Of a DNA stretch of 13,661 bases, positions 1 to 5,661 are shown one piece after another. The DNA comes from JBDKUD01 sp039679805. Its GTDB lineage: Bacteria > Bacillota > Syntrophomonadia > Syntrophomonadales > Syntrophomonadaceae. Each line of letters begins with the position of its first letter. The first letter of the stretch is position 1. The notes below the pieces were generated by a model. It did no database searches, was not told the origin of the DNA, and saw only the letters and a list, made by a program, of their open reading frames with translations. Position numbers and translations under genes: made by a program. The stretch spans positions 1-13,661 of the forward strand of contig JBDKUD010000104.1 in the NCBI GenBank assembly GCA_039679805.1, given 5' to 3'.

Positions 1-427
1 AATTCTCACAAGCATACTTATAACCCGGGTGCTTCTCTACGTTGTCTTCAATTCCAGAAGCAATTAATCCGCTCAAGTGCAGGAAATCGCTAAACATACT
101 CCAGTGCGAACCAGCCTGGTTTATTACAACTATTTTTGCATCATTCTCACTCATCCATACAGTTGTACTAGGCGTTGCCAGATATTTTGTCAAACCAGAA
201 TGATCAGCATGAAGGTGAGTGATAAAAAGATCAGTTGTTTCCATTCGTGCACCCAGATCATGCAGTCCCTGGACCATGGCATTTCGGGACTCGTCACAAT
301 TGAAACCAGTATCAATTAATAAATTTCTCTTTTTACCCCGAATGAAATAGGAATTGGTAGCTTTTAGAGGATTATTGGGTAATGGTATTTCGACTTTGTA
401 AATATCAGGCAGAACTTGTTCTATCAT
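1..427 (-). CDS. MBL-fold metallo-hydrolase (N-terminal part, cut by window edge)
   Basis: This is the first 142 codons of a metallo-beta-lactamase superfamily hydrolase; the rest lies left of the window. The start is ATG at 427, preceded by AAGGAG (433-438) at normal spacing. The fold is visible from a first beta-strand region (residues 1-40, ending LLIDTG), followed by the metal-binding signature THLHADHSG at residues 70-78. HxHxDH is the canonical dinuclear-metal motif. The downstream sequence (a GSHWSMF segment at about 106-112) is the usual helical insert of the glyoxalase II-like/general MBL hydrolases. The substrate cannot be told from this portion; hydrolysis of a thioester, lactone or phosphoester are all possible. 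It appears to be transcribed on its own, because a terminator (677-709) separates it from the stressosome operon upstream. Confidence 0.9.
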   Translation of the reverse strand, partial: MIEQVLPDIYKVEIPLPNNPLKATNSYFIRGKKRNLLIDTGFNCDESRNAMVQGLHDLGARMETTDLFITHLHADHSGLTKYLATPSTTVWMSENDAKIVVINQAGSHWSMFSDFLHLSGLIASGIEDNVEKHPGYKYACEN

Positions 428-562
428 TGTATATCTCCTTTAGCATAGTTTATGAAACCTTTTACTATTTTATATTATACTTATTTGATATTAGTCTCTT
501 TTCCGTCCAAGAAGTCTTTTCCTTTACTAAATGCATATGTACTCAATGGATCCATTCCTGCT

Positions 563-667
563 TTATTTCACTGCAAACCCCATAGTCGCGACTGCCTGGG
601 CTATGGCTTGCAGCCCGAGAGTTCCCATCTGCTTGGATGTTCCATATTTATTGAAGCAATTTGTCAT
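563..667 (-). pseudogene. Short coding-like ORF, possible C-terminal relic of a lost gene
   Basis: Thirty-four codons run from ATG (667) to TAA (563-565). The second half, ending MGFAVK, shows coding-type bias (many G-first codons: GCC, GCA, GTC, GCG, GGG, GTG) and is visibly more GC-rich than the surrounding DNA. There is no Shine-Dalgarno upstream of the ATG; the preceding bases are the T-tract of the 677-709 terminator. I do not recognise the peptide. It may be the 3' remnant of a deleted gene or a small protein, and chance is not excluded. Confidence 0.22.
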
Positions 668-676
668 GCTATAATA

Positions 677-709
677 AAAAGAGCGAGTGCAAAAAACACT
701 CGCTCTTTT
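677..709 (-). terminator. Intrinsic terminator of the stressosome operon
   Basis: AAAAGAGCGAGTG pairs perfectly with CACTCGCTCTTTT (13 bp) around a 7-nt loop. In the minus direction the stem is followed by a T-rich tail (CTCTTTTTATTAT). It lies about 80 bp past the stop of the GGDEF gene. The plus-strand side also ends in TTTT, so it could act in both directions. Confidence 0.85.
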
Positions 710-749
710 ATATTGCGTTTATGGACGAGGGATACCGATTCAAAACCAC

Positions 750-769
750 GGTCAAATTGCAATTTGACC
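750..769. repeat. Perfect 20-bp palindrome
   Basis: The sequence GGTCAAATTGCAATTTGACC is fully self-complementary with no spacer. It begins 16 bp past the stop codon of the diguanylate cyclase gene and about 40 bp before the operon terminator in the direction of transcription. It could be a dyad protein-binding site or a 3'-UTR hairpin. No T-run follows, so it is not itself a terminator. Confidence 0.7.
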
Positions 770-785
770 TTTATACCTGGTTGAT

Positions 786-2060
786 TTAACCGGCTGAGGC
801 ATTTACAACCCGGTTCTTACCCATTTGTTTGGCCCGATATAATGCTTGATCAGCCCGTCGAATTATATCTGACGGGGTATCTTCCTCGCAATATTCGGAA
901 ATACCGCTACTTATGGTCACACCCTTATCAAAAGAATGAACGGTTCTTACTCCTCGAGAAATTCGGTTAGCCAGTTGTATGGTCTGTTCTCCCATAGTGT
1001 CAGGAAGTAATATGACAAATTCATCCCCTCCATAACGGCAAATAATATCGGTGGAACGGGCACATTCCTTCAATACGGAGGCAATTTTCTTCAATATCAT
1101 ATCACCGGTCAGGTGACCAAATTTATCATTAATGGCCTTAAAATTGTCAACATCAATCAGCATTAACGAGAAGGACCGGCCTGACCTCTTCCCCATCTGC
1201 AACAATCTAAAAAGAGCATCCATAAAAAACCGGTGATTGTAAAGCCCGGTTAAACTATCCTGAATAGAATGGGTTCTTAACTGTTCTATCAGGCTGATTT
1301 TTTGCAGGAAACTCTGAAAAAGGTCCCTTAATATTGAACAAAAATTAGCATCCGGACAAGTTGATCCTGATAAATACTGCAGCCCCAAAATAGCATTCAT
1401 TCCCTTGGTGTTAATCGGTATATACATATTAATATGCCGGTCGTTTTCCCTGGTAATTATTTTATCTTCACTACTTTGCAGCAGAGCCTTGGCAGTATCT
1501 AATATTTCTAGTGACAATATTTCTTCCTGCCGGTTTCTGAAAACCAGCGAAAGATTATTCTCATAATTATCATCAATATAATAGAAAATACATCCGGGAA
1601 AATTATTATTTAGAATTGCCGATATCTCCATTACTGCGCAGGGAATACTTTCATTTTCCGAAGTTAGGATATTAGCAATAGCGGTTATAGATTCTGCCTG
1701 GTTGGCCCGATAATCTAAATCATCATTTAATTTTTCAATTGTTTCAATATTGGCCTTTAATTGGATAATTTGGGCATCTCGGGTATCCAGATATTTTTTA
1801 TGGATTAAGCCGTAAGTTATCATTACCTCCAGCAAAAAGGTAAATGATTGCATGGTATAATTCATTAAGGTAATCGCTGACTGTCCTTTAATAATTTCCT
1901 CCAGTGCCCGGGAATGTATTTCAACAATTTCATCCGGTCCAACTCCACTTTCTGCCATCCCGGAGCTAAACAGGAATGCCTTGTAAAGGTTATCCTCGCT
2001 GGGCTCATTTAAGTATGTCCTCAGGTTACTGCAATACTCTTGCATTAAAGATGAATTCAT
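786..2060 (-). CDS. Diguanylate cyclase with N-terminal RsbU-type (RsbT-binding) domain
   Basis: This 424-residue protein is predicted to make c-di-GMP from two GTP. Residues about 8-95 match the helical N-terminal domain of RsbU, the part that binds RsbT: NLYKAFLFS, PDEIVEIHSRALEE and FLLEVMITYGL align with the equivalent helices I recall from Bacillus subtilis RsbU. A coiled coil (about 95-125) and a GAF-like middle region (about 125-260) follow. A GGDEF domain covers about 262-421: DSLTGLYN at 268-275, the metal/GTP residues at LIDVDNFK (301-308), and the intact active site GGDEF at 344-348. The product-inhibition I-site RxxD (RSTD, 335-338) is also present, five residues before GGDEF. There is no membrane segment, so it is cytosolic. 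It is the last gene of the rsbRSTX operon, starting 5 bp after the rsbX stop, and takes the place RsbU holds in the sigma-B pathway. Activation by free RsbT is inferred. Confidence 0.93.
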   Translation of the reverse strand: MNSSLMQEYCSNLRTYLNEPSEDNLYKAFLFSSGMAESGVGPDEIVEIHSRALEEIIKGQSAITLMNYTMQSFTFLLEVMITYGLIHKKYLDTRDAQIIQLKANIETIEKLNDDLDYRANQAESITAIANILTSENESIPCAVMEISAILNNNFPGCIFYYIDDNYENNLSLVFRNRQEEILSLEILDTAKALLQSSEDKIITRENDRHINMYIPINTKGMNAILGLQYLSGSTCPDANFCSILRDLFQSFLQKISLIEQLRTHSIQDSLTGLYNHRFFMDALFRLLQMGKRSGRSFSLMLIDVDNFKAINDKFGHLTGDMILKKIASVLKECARSTDIICRYGGDEFVILLPDTMGEQTIQLANRISRGVRTVHSFDKGVTISSGISEYCEEDTPSDIIRRADQALYRAKQMGKNRVVNASAG

Positions 2061-2065
2061 CGCCC

Positions 2066-2650
2066 TTAATACCCCTTTTTCTTTACTACTATAACGGTCT
2101 CATCATCCCTGTGCAGCCCCCATTTTTCGCCGATAGTTCGGGCCATATCCTCTGCTTTTTGCCAGCTAACCTTTAACAAATCTCTTCCGGTAATAGATGC
2201 TATGCCATCTGAAGCCATTATTAGCTGGTCAACCTTTTTTACACCCAGATCAAACTCCCGAAAAGATGGAAGTCGGCAACCCAGGAATCCTTCATCTGAC
2301 ATTAATATATTCACCCGACCTTGATTAATAACGTAGGTATTTATATTACCTATACCTGCATATTTTATTATCCCGGACTCCGTATCAAAACGCGTAATGC
2401 TTAACACAGCGCCCCTGGTCCCCAGCAATTGCCGGTGTATTTCCGGGATTATCTGCATTAATGAATTCTTATTGCTTTGCAGTACTTTAACAGCAATTTC
2501 TGCAGCTTCCATAGCCGCTGGGCCATGACCCAAACCATCAATTATCGCAGCGGTCAAAACCTGGTTGTCCTTTAAAACCAGATAGCTGTCTCCACAAACA
2601 ATTTCCCCTGGTGCATTTCGCTGCCAGATACCGGTCTCTAACTCAACCAT
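2066..2650 (-). CDS. rsbX: RsbX-like PP2C-type serine/threonine phosphatase (stressosome feedback)
   Basis: At 194 residues this is a minimal PPM/SpoIIE-type phosphatase, close to the size of B. subtilis RsbX (about 199) and lacking the sensory domain of RsbU. Metal-binding positions typical of the family are visible: GDS at 20-22, the IDGLGHG motif at 37-43 (Asp38-Gly39), ASDGI at 146-150 and RDDETVIVV at 181-189. YAGIGN (97-102) is the usual core strand. RsbX dephosphorylates RsbS and RsbR to reset the stressosome after activation. The ATG lies inside the end of rsbT (13-bp overlap) with a weak Shine-Dalgarno, which points to translational coupling. Its position just after rsbT and the absence of a sensor domain favour RsbX over RsbU or SpoIIE. 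Confidence 0.9.
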   Translation of the reverse strand: MVELETGIWQRNAPGEIVCGDSYLVLKDNQVLTAAIIDGLGHGPAAMEAAEIAVKVLQSNKNSLMQIIPEIHRQLLGTRGAVLSITRFDTESGIIKYAGIGNINTYVINQGRVNILMSDEGFLGCRLPSFREFDLGVKKVDQLIMASDGIASITGRDLLKVSWQKAEDMARTIGEKWGLHRDDETVIVVKKKGY

Positions 2651-3039
2651 TTTCTAGCCATTATGCTGGTTCCCTGACCAGAAGCTGATTCAATATGCAA
2701 TTCCCCCATCAACCTCTTGGCACCTGGTAATCCTATACCTAATCCATTAGACGTAGAGACCCCATCGGTTAAAGCCATTTCTATATTTACAATTCCCGGA
2801 CCCTGGTCTCGGGCTATAATTTCAATTCCCCGACGTTTACCATTTAACAGTATCCGGCAGATAATTTCCCCTTTCTGGGCGTAAACTACTATATTCCGCG
2901 CCAGTTCAGATACCGCCGTAGCTATTTTAGCCTGGTCGGTGGCACTAAATCCCAGTTCCCTGGCAAGTTCACGAGCAGTTTGCCGGGCTACTACTATATC
3001 TGCCTCGGTATTTATGAAAACTGTTTCATTACGTTCCAT
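2638..3039 (-). CDS. rsbT: RsbT serine kinase / switch protein (HATPase family)
   Basis: A 133-residue GHKL-type kinase of the anti-sigma-factor family. The ATP-binding boxes are complete: N box SELARN (44-49), G1 box ARDQGPGI (76-83) and G2 box GLGIGLPGAKRLM (99-111). The family role is to phosphorylate RsbS and RsbR in the stressosome, leave the complex, and bind the N-terminal domain of a downstream effector. Here that effector is most likely the GGDEF protein two genes on. The start ATG at 3039 has a GAGGGAGA ribosome binding site. It ends by overlapping rsbX by 13 bp. RsbW is a relative, but the neighbours (rsbR, rsbS, rsbX) and the short length make RsbT clearly the better call. Confidence 0.94.
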   Translation of the reverse strand: MERNETVFINTEADIVVARQTARELARELGFSATDQAKIATAVSELARNIVVYAQKGEIICRILLNGKRRGIEIIARDQGPGIVNIEMALTDGVSTSNGLGIGLPGAKRLMGELHIESASGQGTSIMARKWLS

Positions 3040-3088
3040 ATTACAAATCTCCCTCGTCTAAAAGAAGCATTTTTATTTATCTGTACAG

Positions 3089-3442
3089 CTAATTGGCTAG
3101 ACTGTTTAAAAAGGCTAATCCTTTATCCAATGTCAACATGGTCGGAATTTCCCGCGGTTCAATTCCCAGTTCAATCATAGCAATAGCAACCGGTGCCTGG
3201 ATTCCGGTTACCACTACCCGCGCCCCCATCAAATAGGCCATGCGCGCAATTTCATTCAATATACGGCACATAAAACTATCCATAATTTCCACCCCGGAAA
3301 GGTCAAAAACAACCCCTAAAGACTGGCTAAATTGAATTTTCTTTAAAAGTTTATCCTGCAACCTTAGGACCAGTTCATCGTCCATATCAGTTTGCATAGA
3401 AACGATTAAAATCCTGTCCACCTGTAGAATAGGAAGATCCAT
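3089..3442 (-). CDS. rsbS: RsbS, STAS-domain stressosome scaffold and RsbT antagonist
   Basis: A single STAS domain of 117 residues with no extra domains, as in RsbS. The phosphorylation loop reads DLSGVEIMDSFMCR (47-60). Ser56 corresponds to the conserved serine (Ser59 in B. subtilis) that RsbT phosphorylates to release itself. RsbS builds the icosahedral core with RsbR and holds RsbT inactive. The ribosome binding site is AGGAGG upstream of ATG 3442. It follows rsbR by 16 bp and precedes rsbT by 49 bp. Confidence 0.94.
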   Translation of the reverse strand: MDLPILQVDRILIVSMQTDMDDELVLRLQDKLLKKIQFSQSLGVVFDLSGVEIMDSFMCRILNEIARMAYLMGARVVVTGIQAPVAIAMIELGIEPREIPTMLTLDKGLAFLNSLAN

Positions 3443-3458
3443 TAATATATACCTCCTA

Positions 3459-4247
3459 TTACTTCAACATATGATGTGCCATATCTAAGCCTTTTTTAAG
3501 GGTACTGGCAGTATCCAGGTCAGTGAAAGATAGATTAAGTCTGACAATAGTCTGAGCAATTTCGGGCCTTATCCCTACCAGAATACATTCCCCACCTACC
3601 AGCTTAATAGCCCGAACGGTACGCAAGAGGTGGTTAGCAACCGCAGTATCCACTACCGGGACTCCGGTAATATCAATAATTACTACTTCTGCCTGGTGAC
3701 TGGTTACCTCATGCAAAATAGATTCCATTATCTGGTCGGCCCGGTAAGTATCAATGGTGCCAATTAATGGCATGACTAGAATATTGTCTTCTATGGGAAT
3801 AACCGGAGTAGAAAGCTCCAGCAAATTTTTGTGCAGGGCTTCGATTACTGATATCTGATAATCTAAATAACCTTCTGATAATTTTTGATAAGCTTCTTCA
3901 AAAATCATTATAACTTTTTCGTATTGCGAAAAATCGTTGGCAAAAATAATCGGTCCAAAAATATTACCAATAGTTTGGCGCAAGGTACGAAATACGGTTA
4001 ATAATTCCCAGTAATTATAATTCTGCGCCATCCGTTCCTGGGCCAGGTAATAAACGAATTGTTCGGCTGGTGGAGTTAGCTTGCCTTCCTCACAATCTAC
4101 CATATTATTAAAAATGTTTCTCATGCGAGGTTCAAATTCCTCAAAGCTCAAACTTGAATATCGTTCAGTGTTATATGATTTTAGACATGCGAACCAATCA
4201 TTAAGAATTTGTTCCTCATATTCCCGTATTACCTTTAGAAATTCCAC
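3459..4247 (-). CDS. rsbR: RsbR-type stressosome sensor (globin-like N-domain + STAS)
   Basis: A 262-residue protein with two parts: an all-helical N-terminal domain (about 1-135) of the non-haem globin-like RsbR type, which projects from the stressosome as the sensor turret, and a C-terminal STAS domain (about 145-262). Both regulatory threonines of the RsbR family are present: Thr167 in GTIDTYRA (the Thr171 equivalent) and Thr201 in GVPVVDTAVANHLL (the Thr205 equivalent), so both phospho-switch sites are kept. The start is GTG at 4247, supported by AGGAGT (4257-4262) 9 nt upstream. It heads the operon. The input signal cannot be read from the sequence; no haem, flavin or iron ligand pattern stands out in the N-domain. 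Confidence 0.93.
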   Translation of the reverse strand: MEFLKVIREYEEQILNDWFACLKSYNTERYSSLSFEEFEPRMRNIFNNMVDCEEGKLTPPAEQFVYYLAQERMAQNYNYWELLTVFRTLRQTIGNIFGPIIFANDFSQYEKVIMIFEEAYQKLSEGYLDYQISVIEALHKNLLELSTPVIPIEDNILVMPLIGTIDTYRADQIMESILHEVTSHQAEVVIIDITGVPVVDTAVANHLLRTVRAIKLVGGECILVGIRPEIAQTIVRLNLSFTDLDTASTLKKGLDMAHHMLK

Positions 4248-4871
4248 TGTTATTTCACTCCTAGTTAATTCTAATTTTACATGAATCCCTTAAAGTTTTC
4301 ACATTTTAAATATTTATTTCATAATACACCAAATTTTTCTTTTAATGCTATATAATTTTATATTTTATATAATGTTGTTTAATATAATTTTACGAGCCAG
4401 GTTTTATGTCATTCTCCGGGGTTCAGTTCAGAGAATAAAAAGCCTTACTAGGAGCATGTGTTAATAATCCGGCGAAACTGGATCCACATAATTTCGCAGT
4501 TTTCAGCGGCAACAACTGTGACCGGCGAGTTTTGTATTCCGGCACAAATGAAGGCTTCACCGAACATATCATACTGCCCTATAGGAAGATATTTAAAAGC
4601 AATATTCAAAATAACCAAAAAGTCTAGGTATACCGTTCAACGAACGAGGCTATAACTGGAAAGAGTCAGCATATTCATTTCCCGATATACGAATCTGGGT
4701 ATGCCTAGAGTGGGGGTGGGGGGAGATCTGAGCGCGCGCAGTTGGGAGAAGGTCTTCCCCCATTCATAATCGGCAGGTTAGAAGCATTCATAAATGTACA
4801 CAAATTGCGATTTTTCGATAGCTATAGTATTCCTGGATGAAATATCTTATTACAGGGTTATTCTCCCTTTA
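4248..4871. other. Intergenic region upstream of rsbR
   Basis: This gap of about 620 bp holds the rsbR leader, a very AT-rich block (about 4300-4400) with many possible -10 boxes, a decayed Crp/Fnr fragment (4448-4636), and a GC-rich patch with long G runs and GCGCGCGC (4709-4763). No clear -35/-10 pair stands out for the rsb operon. The best weak guess on the minus strand is TAAAAT near 4281-4286 with TGTGAA 18 bp upstream. No sigma-B-type promoter is recognisable. No RNA gene was identified. Confidence 0.5.
4448..4636 (-). pseudogene. Relic of a Crp/Fnr-family regulator (cyclic-nucleotide-binding domain fragment)
   Basis: An open frame of 62 codons between two stops reads LPIGQYDMFGEAFICAG, then a PVTVVAAENCEIMWI stretch, then RRIINTCS before a TAG. 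FGEAF, PVTVVA.E.CE and R.II.TCS are the standard end of the beta-barrel effector domain in clostridial Crp/Fnr regulators. The natural protein would continue with FH and the dimer helix and HTH, but two stops (TAG TAA) follow directly. There is no start codon with a ribosome binding site, and an in-frame TGA lies upstream (4637-4639). The fragment belongs to a different subfamily from the intact Crp/Fnr gene next door, so it is not a recent partial duplicate of it. Confidence 0.7.
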
Positions 4872-5558
4872 TTAAAATTGACTGTATTGACGTATCCGCT
4901 TTTCATCAGCAATTATTAATTTACCTTTTCCGACCTTTATGATTCCTTCCTGTTTTAATCTAGCACAAACTCTGGCTACTTGAACGCGTGATGCTTTTAT
5001 TGCAGAAGCCAGATTTTGCTGTGACATAAGAATGTATCCTGTCTGCTGATAAGCATCACTCTGCATAAATAAACATATAAAATTGGCTAATCGGGTAATT
5101 ACATTGTTTATGCTTTGAGATTCCGCATCGAAACACATCAGTCTTAAAACATCACCATAGTAAAGTAATAAGTCAGAACAAAAATCCGAATTTTTCATAC
5201 AAAGCCGCTGTATATCCGGAAACGATAATTTAATTACTTCTATATCGGTAACAGCCTCTGTCGTTACTGTTGCCGGATGTCGGTCCCTAAGACCGTCCAT
5301 GGCAAATATTGTATTCTCCTTATGATATCCCAGCAGTCTTATATAGCCGCTGATATTAATCGTATATACTTTAACGGTTCCTTTTAATAAAAAGAACATA
5401 CTTTGTATTGGTTGACCTTCCCTGGTTAAGCATGTACCGGCAGGTAACCTCACAGCATTTTGGCTATTTTCAACAATATAACTACGATACGAGGCAAAAT
5501 TGTTTTCGAGAATGAAGTTTATTGAGTTTTCTTTAAATTCATTACTAGGATTATCCAT
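4872..5558 (-). CDS. Crp/Fnr-family transcriptional regulator
   Basis: The 228-residue protein has the cyclic-nucleotide-binding-type beta barrel (about 25-120; LPAGTCLTREGQ at 38-49, FFLLKGTVKVY at 55-65), a dimerisation helix (about 125-165) and a C-terminal winged helix (about 172-225; SQQNLASAIKASRVQVARVC at 179-198 is the HTH). The effector pocket lacks the RxAT/RxS phosphate cassette of true cAMP receptors, and no Fnr-type N-terminal four-cysteine cluster is seen. The ligand is therefore unknown; clostridial relatives sense organic acids, redox or halogenated compounds. The start is ATG 5558 with AGGAGG upstream. It diverges from the flavin oxidoreductase with about 100 bp between start codons, the classical layout for a regulator of that neighbour. 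A minus-strand promoter and an inverted repeat overlap in between, suggesting autoregulation. Confidence 0.9.
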   Translation of the reverse strand: MDNPSNEFKENSINFILENNFASYRSYIVENSQNAVRLPAGTCLTREGQPIQSMFFLLKGTVKVYTINISGYIRLLGYHKENTIFAMDGLRDRHPATVTTEAVTDIEVIKLSFPDIQRLCMKNSDFCSDLLLYYGDVLRLMCFDAESQSINNVITRLANFICLFMQSDAYQQTGYILMSQQNLASAIKASRVQVARVCARLKQEGIIKVGKGKLIIADEKRIRQYSQF

Positions 5559-5590
5559 TTTATGCCTCCTTGAAAATTCTGTCGAAAAAT

Positions 5591-5618
5591 ATCATAAGAT
5601 ACTCTTATTTTAAAACAA
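5591..5618 (-). promoter_or_regulatory. Possible sigma-A promoter of the crp/fnr-like gene
   Basis: On the minus strand, TTGTTT (5613-5618) and TATGAT (5591-5596) are separated by 16 bp, about 20-25 bp before the AGGAGG site. The -35 is a modest match. The inverted repeat at 5594-5608 overlaps the -10, so a bound regulator would block this promoter. Confidence 0.4.
5594..5608. promoter_or_regulatory. Inverted repeat, candidate Crp/Fnr operator
   Basis: ATAAGA-TAC-TCTTAT is a perfect 6-3-6 inverted repeat in the divergent region. It overlaps the putative -10 of the regulator gene. It also lies about 36 bp upstream of a plausible start point for the oxidoreductase (from TAAAAT at 5625-5630), a suitable distance for activation. 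Binding by the neighbouring regulator is inferred from location only. Confidence 0.4.
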
Positions 5619-5661
5619 TATCTTTAAAATGAAAGCAACTAATATTAAGGGGGTAAAATTG

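Larger units (their letters stand above)
428..785. other. Intergenic region between MBL hydrolase and diguanylate cyclase
   Basis: This 358-bp gap holds, from left to right: the MBL-gene leader, with a TATAAT-like -10 on the minus strand at 474-479 but no convincing -35; a short coding-like minus-strand ORF (563-667); a terminator hairpin (677-709); and a perfect 20-bp palindrome (750-769) just past the stop codon of the GGDEF gene. Plus-strand open frames crossing this stretch have no ribosome binding site and no recognisable product. Confidence 0.6.

Noticed and set aside
382..784. Plus-strand open frames of 67 and 110 codons
   Set aside because: They run through the MBL promoter, a terminator hairpin and a palindrome, have no ribosome binding site and give an unrecognisable product.
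4248..4400. Sigma-B-type promoter in front of the stressosome operon
   Set aside because: No GTTT...GGGTA-like pair was found; the region is just AT-rich.
4458..4655. Plus-strand 65-codon ORF
   Set aside because: It is the antisense of the Crp/Fnr relic at 4448-4636 and has no ribosome binding site.
5629..5661. Upstream ATG of the flavin oxidoreductase adding 11 residues
   Set aside because: No ribosome binding site precedes it, while ATG 5662 has AAGGGGG at good spacing and family proteins begin near it.
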